A DNA stretch of 64,000 nucleotides from Poecilobothrus nobilitatus (Eukaryota > Arthropoda > Insecta > Diptera > Dolichopodidae). The stretch covers positions 37,529,445-37,593,444 of the forward strand of contig OX352772.1 in NCBI GenBank assembly GCA_947095535.1, read 5' to 3'. The notes below the pieces were generated by a model. The model saw nothing but the letters and a program-made list of their open reading frames with translations, ran no database searches and was not told the origin of the DNA. Position numbers and translations under genes: made by a program. Below, one piece after another: positions 47,383 to 58,100 of this stretch (position 1 is its first letter; every line of letters begins with the position of its first letter).

Positions 47383-47625
47383 ATTTTTTATTTTTAATAA
47401 AATGTCAAATAATCTACTTACCTAGTTTGAATAACTTACTTTTCCTTACTTAATACTCTTACTTATCCAAATACAATTAAATAAATAAAAATTTACATAA
47501 ATGTAGTGCAATATTATTGAACTATCGGCTACTAAGGCCGTTATAGGTTTTTATACTATTATTAAATTATATACTAATATTATTTATTTTGTTTATATTA
47601 TGTACTATATATTTACATTATATTT

Positions 47626-47736
47626 GGTCGTAAGGGGGGTATGTAAAGAAAAAACACTTACGACCTGTGCAGGGATCGAACACACACTCCTTCGGTTAAT
47701 ACGCCACACGCCTACCCACTAGGCTACCGAAGTTTG
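47626..47736 (-). mobile_element. tRNA-derived SINE, copy S6, truncated variant
   Basis: On the minus strand: CTTCGGTAGCCTAGTGGGTA (A box), GGCGTGTGGCGTATTAACCG, GTGTTCGATCCCTGCAC (B box), then the GGTCGTAAG...CTTACGACC inverted pair, where it ends. The head differs from the other copies and no tail is present, so this may be a distinct subfamily or a truncated copy. Confidence 0.75.
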
Positions 47737-50700
47737 AAATTATTGGACGAAGCTTGCCGTAGCTACCATGTATTTTTGTTTTATATATAGGTATATGTTA
47801 AACATAAGAAAAAAATAAAAAGTTATATTTGGTATAAACAAAGTGATAGTAAGTATTGTATTGTTATAGTGTAAAGAGGGTAAGGGTAACGGTGTTGAGA
47901 GCTGGCAAGAGTTGGCAAGAGTGAAAACATTCTACCTTACTTTCATTTAGCTTAGCAATCAAACGCCAGTTTTTTTTTTTTTTTCAAATAAAAAAATTAA
48001 ATGGTTTAGCTATTTTATAGTTCTTTATTACTTATAAAGATCTGTAAATTTTGAATTTTATCTAAACTTCTAAGCTTTTAAGATTTGATTCAATAAAAAT
48101 TATAATACGCAATAAATAAGCAAGTGCAGTGTTAGCTAAACGAAGACAAACTTTATAAATACTCCTTTTTCGAAATTTGAAAGGACTTAACTGAAATTTT
48201 ATAATTCATTTATATGTAGATCCTAGCATTTTCTACTACCACAAAAAATTACCATCATAAACACTCTAAAGACGAAAATTTGTATTTTTTTGTTTCGTTT
48301 GGTCATTTCGAATGAAAATTAGCATTTTAAAAATTATCATCATGATAATAGCTTATATCCTTTATTTAAATATCTAGCCCAGAAATCTGTTATAAATGAC
48401 GGAAGTAAAATAGAATCATTTTTTTTTTCTTCCACCACATTTATTCTTCAATGGTACAATAGCAGCCGAGTAATTATCGGCTTAGTGAAAATAATGATTC
48501 AAGAAGCTGAAGCTAACCGAAGTAAGTATACAGTACGGAGTATTCAGAAACAGAATCTAATTAACTAGAATCTAACTAAAGTTAAAAATTTTGTTAAGAG
48601 TAAGAAGTTCGATTCCTACCACTGTCTAACATTAGATATTTAGATAAACCAATATTAATATGTACTTTAAAAGAATTGAAAAATTAATGAATATATAATT
48701 AAACTAAATATTCTCCCCTTAAGAAATTTTATTTAGGCCATTCTTTTTCTTTCTGTGTCATTATAATTAAAAAAAAAAAAATTGTTGTTGCAATAAATAA
48801 AATATAATATTCTAAATTATATTAGAATGCATTTGAATTATTAATTTAACAAAACTTTTGTCTTTAAAAGCATTAAAATTAAAAAAAAGAATAAAAATAA
48901 TTGTGTAAAAGGCAAAATGAAAATTCAAGAATACAAAGAATACAATAATAAAAAAAACTTTCAATTTTCTACCGTTATAAAAAAAAAAAATTTCGTTAAA
49001 GTCGAAAATTACAGTACAAAATAACGAAAAAAAAATGAAACACCTTCAATATTTTTTCGTCTGTTGTATTTCTGTTAATCGATACCGAAAGTTACAAAAT
49101 AACACAAATAATGAAAAGAATGAATTTTTTTTTGTCTCTTTCTATCATTTCTTTTTTTTTTTTAATTTTTTTAAATGCTTCAATAGACAGTTTAGTTTGG
49201 ATTATATAACACAATTTGTAAGAAATTGTTTTTTTTTTTTTTTTAGTTAAGCAATAAAAGAAAATAACAAAATGGAAACTTTTCATTATTATTTAAGTAA
49301 TCAACCAATTTCACAACATTCTTTCCGCCATGTTGTTTTTTCTCTTTTTTTTTTTTTTTGGTTGTTTAGTTTTTCTATTTTTTCTTTAACTCTAACACAA
49401 CTTTTAAACCATTGACAGTAAGTAAAATAATATCAAAAATTGCTTACGATCATCAAAATGAATATACCATAATATTTTAACTTTCATATTGAAAATAGTG
49501 TTGTCGTTGTGTTGTAATATTAAATAATAAAAACAAAATAACATAATATTTACTGTCACTTCTAACTGTAACTTTCAATATCGTGCAACTTCATTTCTTT
49601 CTTTCTTTAATTTTTTTTTTCTTTCTCTTTCACTACGGTAAAATTTTGTTAATTTTTCTGTTATCTTTTTTCTGTGCTGTTTTGAATGTTGCTGATGATC
49701 TTGTTGTTGTTGGTGTCGTTTTTTTTTTTTTTTTTTGTTTAGGTTATAAATTCTAGACGTTTTATTTTTATCAGGTAGTAATGATTGTTGTCAGTATATT
49801 GAAAAAAAAAAAGAAACAAATGAATAAAGAAAGAAAAAGAATAATAAGTAACAGAAAGTCATAAATAGAATTGACGTCATATTTTTAATGGTAACCGTCA
49901 CCGCCATCACCATCATTGTTACCATCTATAGAAATTGAATCGTATTTTATGAATTCTTACTTACTTACATAGATATCTTATGTAATTTAAGTTAGTGAAA
50001 AATTCTAAGTGAGTATAGATATGTCTTAAAGGCTTGTTATCATGTTTTTTTATTTTCAATTTTCATTTTGACAGAAAAAAAAAATTGCTTTTTTTTCTTT
50101 TGTTTGGTTTTGTTTATTTGTTTTGAAAACTTCTGGGTGTTGGTGGTAGAATTATGTATTTTTATTTCTTGTTACAAATCCAACAGTTATAACTAGACGA
50201 ATAAAATAATTTAAATTGAAAGTAATAAAATAGTGAAATTGAAATAAAAACGAAAAGTTGCGTAATAATTTAGGAGAAGTTATAGGACTATTAAAAAATA
50301 TACAGTACCAATATTGTAATATACGCGTTAATTGAAAAATAATGTTTTTTTAGTTTTAAGCAATTAAAAAATAGTTTGAAGTTTTGGTTTTTTTGAGATT
50401 AGTATATATTAGGTATAATATTGTTCCTGCTTTTTAATCCTAGCTTCTGTAAAAGTTGACATTTATATTCTTTTAAAGTTTTTGTGGTGGGTTTTCAATT
50501 GTTTGTTTACTGATATTCAGACATTCGCCTATTATTTTGTTTTTCAATATCAGCATACATTCTATATATCTGTATTCGTTCTTAGTAGTACAGATTTCGT
50601 TATTTCCTCTTCAGATCTATACTTCTTCCAAAGGCTTATTGTGATAACATATTGCGCAATTACATTGTAATGGTCTTAGAGGCACATTCATAGTATTTGG

Positions 50701-50965
50701 TGTTCTTAAAATAAGTTTTTGTAAAGTTCTGTCTCGATATCTTCCGTAAACGAAAAGTTTATTATTATAAAATGTTGCGCAGTTAAATTGTAATTCAAAA
50801 AGAATACATATAGTTTAGATTGGAAGAATCTAGTTCGTACATATGCATAAAAAAAGCACGAAGGGTAAGTGCCTGAAGGATCGCATTCTAAAAATGTTTC
50901 TTTGCTTTCTGACGTATTTTATGATAAATGAAAGAGGTTTTAAGGAAGGATGAGGAGAACAGGGA
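47737..50965. other. AT-rich DNA without recognised genes
   Basis: No gene was recognised with confidence. An AGTTCGATTCCTACC phrase at 48606-48622 looks like a lone tRNA T-arm (B box) and recurs as AGTTCGATCCCTACC at 55445-55459. Open frames at 49035, 49092 and 50482 are noise from homopolymer tracts. A possible short exon is listed at 49888-49960. Confidence 0.45.
49888..49960 (-). other. Possible short coding end, Gly/Asp-rich
   Basis: On the minus strand a frame reads KYDSISIDGNNDGDGGDGYH and then TAA (49889-49887 region). Its composition is clearly more balanced than the flanks. No convincing splice acceptor precedes it (AATTTCTATAG lies inside the frame), and a degenerate GATGGT trinucleotide-type repeat would give the same peptide. 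No family was recognised. Confidence 0.15.
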
Positions 50966-50999
50966 AGCCTTTATTTTCTTAACTTAATCTTAATTGTTT

Positions 51000-52610
51000 A
51001 TACCCGTACGATAGGATCGGGTATAATAAAATTACTCCTCCGTTTGTAACACCTCGAAATAAGCGAGCTACATATACCTTCAAAGGTATGGATCGGATCA
51101 GAAAAAAATTCTAAGACTTTTGAGCCATGTCCGTCCGTCCGTCCGTCCGTCCGTCCGTCCGTCAGCACGCTAACTCAAAAACTAAGAAAGCTAGAATCTT
51201 GAAATTTACACAAAATATTCTGGGAGTAATTTGTAGGTTCACTATTTTTTTTGGTTCAGTTTGGACCAAGCCTTAGGGTAGCTCTCGAACACCTAACTTT
51301 TAGATCCCGACATTTTTTTTGAAATAGAGCTATGAAATTTTAACTGCTGATAGATCTCACAAAAATATTAATTTTATTTTTCATAACTTTTTTTTGTAGC
51401 CCCACCCGTTACGGAGCTACAGCTCCCCAAAGGTTCAAAAAAGCTCTATATTTAAATTGTTATAGCACAAGTTGTATAAGGTATATCTTCATTTTGAAAA
51501 CGCCAAACGATTACTACTTTTATTAGCTTTAAAAGAATATATACAATAAATATATATTTGTGGCATACGGTGTCTTAATTTACCGTTATATGAAACTCAA
51601 ATTTTGCAAAATCCTTCAACCCTTCTATCTTCTAAACGGTTTAAGTTTGAAACTTGAAATTTTGACAGAAGTTAGATCTTTAAAAATAAGTATGAGTCAT
51701 TTCAGAAATTTTTTTTGTATCAGCCCCCGTTTGGGAGCTGTAAGGCGTCAAAAACTGAAAATTTTCTATTTTTAAACACCTGTAACTTGAACACCTGTTA
51801 ACATTTTTTTTAATTAATACACAAAAATTAAAGCTTCAACATTATACTCTTATTTCTGTTATCAACTTTTTTTAATAATATAGGGTTACTTTATAATTGA
51901 CGAAAGTGTTAGTTGATTTTTTCAAATTTTCGAACAAATTTCTTTAAAACGAATTTTTTCCATTTTGTTTTACTCGATAATTTGAAATTGTTGAGGATAT
52001 AATGCGTAGTATAAAAAAATGTAAATAAATAAACAACATAACGGTTGCTTGAAGAATTTTTATTGTTATTTATATGATATTGATATATATACATACTTAT
52101 ATAATATCATGGTTATTTACAATATATCGTATATGTCACTAGTGAATGAATGATAAGAGTATAGATGTATATTATATAGCGCAGTATTTACATACATATA
52201 TGTATTTTATTGTACTTATAAGAAATTATTCTGTCAATGGAATATTTAAATATAATATAATAAAATATAATATAATATAATATTTAAAATTATATTTACT
52301 ATTTTGTACTAAGTAAATTTAATATACATTTACCGCTTAGTATTAAATGTTACTATAGAATATTTGAAAAAGTTTTGGATTGATAATCGTTATGTGGAAG
52401 GTTAGAATCTGCTTTAGAAGAATGTACATATAAACATATAGTTTGAATATATGTACAACCCATAAGTTCTAGAAATTATAAAATTCACCCAAATTATTTT
52501 AAAATACTAAAATATTAAAAAAATAATATTGTAGGCAGAGTGACTGTGAACATACTAACGGTTCGTACGGGTATCTAAGAGTTGACAAAGTCAACTGTAT
52601 TCTTCCTCGT
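51000..52610 (-). mobile_element. Lineage B element B3, complete
   Basis: It starts ATACCCGTACGATAGG at 51000 and ends CTTCCTCG at about 52609, flanked by TTT on the left and TTTT on the right. The GTCC core at 51128-51163 is the longest in the window, with about nine GTCC units. All blocks of B2 are present in the same order, including ATATAATATAATATAAT (expanded here, about 52254-52285) and the tRNA-like module near 52350-52412. Open frames at 51560 and 51909 are not genes. Confidence 0.92.
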
Positions 52611-52685
52611 TTTAAATATATTGCCTTTTATTGTTCTTACCGCGAACATAAAACTCTTTCAGTTTTTTATTAGAAATAAAATTTA

Positions 52686-52763
52686 AACAAGGCAAAATGC
52701 AAACCAACGGTTTTTAAAGGCGTACATTTCCAAATGACAGTAGAAACTGTTTAGAACTGTGAC
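52686..52763 (+). mobile_element. Lineage A 5' end fragment, copy A8
   Basis: AACAAGGCAAAATGCAAACC, then TTTTTAAAGGCGTACATTTCC, CAGTAGAAACTGTTTAGAAC and GTGAC, then an abrupt end. It is the left copy of the segmental duplication; the right copy is the start of full element A9. Confidence 0.85.
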
Positions 52764-52882
52764 TATCACTTGGGGCAGCCTTTATTTTCTTAAGTTAATA
52801 TTAAATTTTTTTTAATATTGCCTTTTATTGTTCTTATCGGGAACATAAAACTCTTTTAATTTTTTATTAGAAATAAAATTTA

Positions 52883-53662
52883 AACAAGGCAGAATGTAAA
52901 CCAACGGGTTTTAAAGGCGTACATTTTCAAAAGACAGTACAAACTGTATAGAACTTTGACTTGCATTAAAATTTGGAAATTTGCTTAGAATTTTATATAA
53001 TAAGAAAAAAATTTAAAAATAAAGAGACACTTTCAAGGAACAAGAGAACTCTACATAATTAAGAAAAACCATTAACACATATAAAATTATAAAGTTGAAG
53101 GTTTTTTTATTTTGGAAAAATGTATCCTATGTTACCATTGTTTAAATATAGGAAAAATTAAATTTTTGAACCCTAATAGTCCTTAAACAGGGGGGTGGTA
53201 CAAAAAAAATTTCTAAAAGTTCTTTCTTATCTCAAAATCTCAAGTCCCTTTCTAAAGCGTGTCGGAGTTATGAAGGTAGGAAAATCATGCAAAATTTAGT
53301 TTTCCTATAACGGTAAATTTAAAACTAAATCAAAAAAAAAAATATTATAACTATGATATTGATTTATAAAAAAAAAAGTCTTGTCGAATGACGTTTTTAA
53401 ATTGAAAAGATGTTAAGCAGAACCTGAGATATATCTACACATTTAAAAATATGGCTTTTTGAATGTTTGAGGGGATACATGGAAAAGTTGTTCTACAATA
53501 TTAATTTTTTATCTATATGGTAAAAATTTCATTTTTCTATCTTCAACGGTATAAAAGTTTTGTAAATAGACAGATGGACGGACGGATGGACAGACAGAGT
53601 GAAACTAATAAGCACATTTTTCAATTTCATTTCAAATTTTTTTTTTGGAAATGTGTTAAAAA
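52883..53662 (+). mobile_element. Lineage A element, copy A9
   Basis: It runs from AACAAGGCAGAATGTAAACC to TTTTTTTGGAAATGTGTTAAAAA. The core has AGATGGACGGACGGATGG and the end hairpin GCACATTTTTC...GGAAATGTG. Internal blocks follow the A order, with a short deletion of the CTGTAGCTCCGTAATG part near 53470. Confidence 0.85.
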
Positions 53663-54189
53663 CATGGTAATATTTACAATATAAAATTTAAAATACAAAA
53701 AGTTTTTAATATTCTATCATATTAAATATGAAAAACATAACTAAAGTTAATTATAAATTTTCATTTCATTTTACTATTATTAACAAGTTAATATAAACAT
53801 ATTTTAAATATATTACTTGGATATGAATTTCTAGTTTTAAATGACATAACAATTTTTAAATAATTATGCACTGGCATGTCCTGTTATTAGTTTGTATTAT
53901 TCGAGTTATGTACACATATAATTTTATTATTTTAAAATCAAAACGAACATAAACAGTGGTAAAAATAATCACTTATTTTTAAAGTGATATATACATATAT
54001 ATGTATATAAATATATGTACTCGTACAATTTTTATACTACTCTGAGAAAAAAGACTTAATTGTTTAATCAATATTTGTTTTATTGCTTTTAAAATTCTTT
54101 TTATTTAATGTAATGCACAAACTTTAAAACTCTCCTCTTCTGGGAACTTTTTATTTTTTGTAGATTCAATTAAATTAAATCGTGTAAAA
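53663..54189. other. AT-rich spacer between two lineage A copies
   Basis: No gene was recognised. An ATATACATATATATGTATAT palindromic tract lies at 53990-54010. Confidence 0.5.
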
Positions 54190-54957
54190 AACAAGGCAGA
54201 ACGTAAACCAACAGTTTTTAAAGGCGTACATTTCTAAAAGACAATACAAGCTGTTTAGAATTGTGATTTAATTTTTGCAATTTTGAGGAGTATAAGTCTG
54301 TTACCTTACACAACTAAGAGAAACCGTAAACATATACGTAAAAATATATTAGTGGAGTTTCAATTTTTATGTTTTACCAAAGAAAAATTTGTACACCTTT
54401 CTAAGTTACAGATGTTTAAAAATACGAATTTTGAATTTTTGAGCCCTAATAGCTCTTAAACAAGGGGTGGTACAATAACATTTTCTGAGAAAGTTATATT
54501 AATTCTTTTCTTGCCTCAAAATTTCAAGTCTATCTAAAAGTTACTGGAGTTATGAAAGAAGAAAAATAATGCAAAATTTGATTTTCACATAACGGTCAAT
54601 TTAAATACTAAATTTAAAAAATTTGTATAATTTTGATATTAATTTATAAAGGAACAAAAAAGGTAAAGTCTTGTCCAATGACGCTTTTAAATTGAAATAA
54701 TGTTAAGCAGAACCTGTGATATACACATTTAAAAATAGGGCTTTTTCAAAATTTAAGAGGCTGTATTTCTGCAATGCAATGGATGGAGCTACATCAAAAA
54801 GTTGTTCTATAACATTAATTTTTTTATGAGACCTAATCAAAATGTCATTTTTTTAACGGTGTAGAAGTTTTGTAAACAGACGGATACACGGACGAAGGGA
54901 TAGAGTAGAACTAACAGGCACTTTTGTTCAAATTTTTTTTTGGAAATGTGGTAAAAA
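54190..54957 (+). mobile_element. Lineage A element, copy A10
   Basis: It starts AACAAGGCAGAACGTAAACC and ends TTGGAAATGTGGTAAAAA. The A block order is kept, with TAAACAAGGGGTGG, TTACTGGAGTTATGAAA and ACATAACGGTCAATTTAAA. The microsatellite core has decayed to AGACGGATACACGGACG. It has the same orientation as A9. Confidence 0.85.
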
Positions 54958-57570
54958 TGACATACTGTCAGAAATCTTGGGTAAGGTGTTCTGAAACACT
55001 ATTTGTTATTTACCACTATTAAGCAAGCTTTAGATATTTAAAAAAAAAAAGAACAAAAATTTTGATATTGATACAGAGCAATTTTTTAGGATTACCTGAT
55101 TTACATTGAAAAACATTTGGAAAAAAGTTAGCAGGGAAATAAAATATTTTAGATTCAACAGTTTGGTGTAGAAATGAAAATTTAAAACTCAGAATAAGAT
55201 TTCCATGAGTTTTCTTCGTAATGTTTATCAATTATTTATTAATATAACTTCCAATCCAATTAATAGTTTTGTAGAGGATATAATATGCTAATTACTTTTT
55301 ATGAAGACAACGATAAGAAAAAAAAATTTCACTTCATTTTAGTTAAATCATTATTTAACCAAAAGCTTTAATTGAGGCAAAATCAAAGGTTTCGATTTTA
55401 TTCTGGAAAAAACTTAGTACTATTTAGTCTCTTGCAAAATAAATAGTTCGATCCCTACCTTAACTTAAGTATGTAGCTAAATCTAAAAATTAAATTGGCG
55501 TTACCATGGGTTTTAAATCGGCCACAGTGGCAGCTAGGTGTATTGGGTTTCTTAAATTGATGCTTCATCTTTCTTTTCATTTTCTGATGTTTTAAATATC
55601 TATAAAACGTATATAAAACCAACAATAGAATACAATGGACATTTGGGCCAGAGTTTCCAAAATGACATTGAAATTTTTTGAGTTCTTGATGTAAGTTCAA
55701 AATAGAACAATTAGTCCAATAAACTACCCTAATGTCAGCTTATCTATCATCAGAAATGCTTACCCTATTTTATAGATATCCATGTACGATTACAGTATTC
55801 AGTTTAATTGTTGAACTCTCAAATATATCGATCATTGAAAGAATAAGAGATTCTTTAAATTTTCGAATAGCTAAAGTAATAATTATTTTGTTACATAGGC
55901 CCTCTTTGTCAATTAAATTTATATATAAATTATATGATATTTTAAATATTTATTTTATATTATAGAACCTTATTTTGTATGTTTTTATTTTTTTTATTAA
56001 AATTTTAAAACTGGTCAAGTTCAATTAAGTTATTTTTAAAATTTTATCAAAAATTTTGACACTTTCCATTTGTACTATCGGAAATGTCACATAAATGTCA
56101 ATTCAGAACATTTCATAATAATTTTTTTTTTTTTTTTGTGTATTCTGATAAAATTTTAATACAAACATTAATAAATTCTATTTGAAACAATTCAATATTT
56201 TTTTTTATTTTTTCCAATTTGTACTGGTTTGAATATTTATAGTGTTGACATAAGGTTACTTATAATTTTTAACTTTGAACAGTCATGTCCACCTACATTA
56301 TTTTATTTTTTTGTTAAATTAGACTCTATATTTAACTTTTTTTTTTGTTTGTTTTTGTATTCAAGTGAGCACAGAACAAAACTTTCAAACAAAAGAATGT
56401 CATGTCATTTTACTTTTTTTTTGTTTTTTGTTTTGATTTTATTTTATGTTCTTAGCTCACACCCTCAGAAAGATAACAAAAAAAAAAATTCAAAAATTTT
56501 ATTTTTATATTTTGTTTTTTAAAATATTTAATTTCGAATTAAAAGTAAATTGAGGAGAAAAAAATGTCATTGTAATTGAAATTCAATCATAATTAATTTT
56601 TTTTTTTTTTGGTAAGATGAAGAATTGATTATAATGAAAAAAGTAAAATTCTAATCCCCCGTAGAGATGGTAATTCCTCTTGTCTAGAACAATAATAATG
56701 GATTTTTTTTGTAAGTAAATATACTTTTTAAAATAAAGAAAAAGTTAAAATTAATTCAAAATACGGTTTAAATCTTTTGAAGAAAAAAAAAAAAATACAG
56801 AAAATGAGAATAAATATTTTGATTGCAAAAAACAGAATTTTTTTTTTTTTGTGTCAATAATGGAATTTTGATTTATTCGAATTAAATTAAATCTTAAGAT
56901 TTTTGACACTTAATTTCTTTGTTCTGTTTCAAGTGCTTATTATTTAAAGATTGTTTTTTCGTGTTTTAAAAACCGTTTTTAAAAGTTCATACCTATTTAC
57001 AATGACTTTTATCTTTTTGCGTTTCTATTTTTGGAATATTTAAAAAGGTTTTGTTGCATAAAAGATAAAAGAAACAGAAGTCGATTATAGTTATAAAAGT
57101 ATCGAAACAAACAAACATTTTCCTTTTTAGTATTTTATTAAGGATTTCTTAGCAAGGATTTTTCAGACAAATTTAATGCCTATCATTAATTATGCTTTTC
57201 TACAAAATATTATATGCTATAAATTACAAATTGAGTACAGGGTGTGACAAAAACCAATTAACCAAATAACATTATACCTCAGATTATTCAACGTAAATAT
57301 TGCTACTAATTGATGAAATATTTTATACATTATTTTAATAAAAATAAACTGTTAACTTGTACATCGTTATCCTTAATGTAATTTTCAATTTAATATTTTT
57401 ATAATGGTTTTTGTGTACTGATACTGTCTCAATTTTGAATCAGTTTTGAATTTAGTTTTGTATTATTCGATTTATAATTTAAATGGCATGTATTTAATTA
57501 TTGTTGATAGTTTTAAAAATGTAAAAAAAAGAGAATGTCATAATTGTAAGAAATAATAGTTTAAAATAAA
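54958..57570. other. AT-rich DNA without recognised genes
   Basis: No gene was recognised. Bases 55440-55740 have more balanced composition and contain an 81-codon minus-strand open frame (55455-55700) without family resemblance. A lone AGTTCGATCCCTACC at 55445 resembles a tRNA T-arm. Open frames at 55732 and 56229 are noise. Confidence 0.45.
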
Positions 57571-58100
57571 GGAACTAATTTCAGGACCTAACGTCCGAAT
57601 CAAAAATGAACTATTGCCAAAATATTTTTTAATGTAAGTTCCGGAATTTATGCCGAAAAGTCGTAAAATATTTTGGGTGTTGGTTCATTTTGATTTGGGT
57701 GTTAGTCCATTCTTAGGCTATAAAAAAAAAACATAAATTAAACTAAAACCTAAATATAGTAAACTAATGTCGAAAATAAATGAACTAACGTACAAAAAAA
57801 AAAAAAATTAACTAATAGAAAAAAAGAAGTGAATTAATGCCCAAAATAAGAAAAATAAACTAACGTTCGAAAAAATATCGAAAGAAATGAACAAATGCCA
57901 AAACAAAGTCAACTAACATCAAAATAAAATTTTTTGTGAATTTAACATGCGAGTAAAATTTTTTTGGAGTTTATTTTTTTTTTATTATTGGGTGTTGGTT
58001 CATGAATTAACGTCCAAAAAAAGATTAATACAAAAATTAAGCTTTAGTTCATTTTTGTTTTGAGTGTTAGTTCATTGGGACGTTATTTCGTGAAGTCACT
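57571..58100. repeat. Foldback cluster of a reiterated TGAACTAACGTCC motif
   Basis: A motif close to TGAACTAACGTCCAAAA occurs about nine times forward (57586, 57607, 57771, 57781, 57830, 57857, 57888, 57910, 58004) and about four times reversed as GGGTGTTGGTTCA (57674, 57697, 57989, 58062). The two ends are inverted relatives: AGGACCTAACGTCCGAAT at the left and GTTCATTGGGACGTTATTTC at the right. It is non-coding and is probably a foldback-type element or a degenerate satellite. Confidence 0.75.

Larger units (their letters stand above)
50966..52958. repeat. Local segmental duplication, one half carrying element B3
   Basis: GCCTTTATTTTCTTAAC at 50968 and GCCTTTATTTTCTTAAG at 52779 start two direct copies. 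Both continue with a T-rich stretch, TATTGCCTTTTATTGTTCTT, GAACATAAAACTCTTT, ATTAGAAATAAAATTTAAAC and the start of a lineage A element. In the left copy a 1.6-kb B element interrupts the T-rich stretch; the right copy has an uninterrupted empty site near 52800-52815. The left copy ends at 52763 and a 14-base spacer follows. Confidence 0.85.

Noticed and set aside
51128..51163. GTCC tetranucleotide run as an independent microsatellite or telomere-like repeat.
   Set aside because: It is the conserved core of the rolling-circle elements and always lies at the same place in them.
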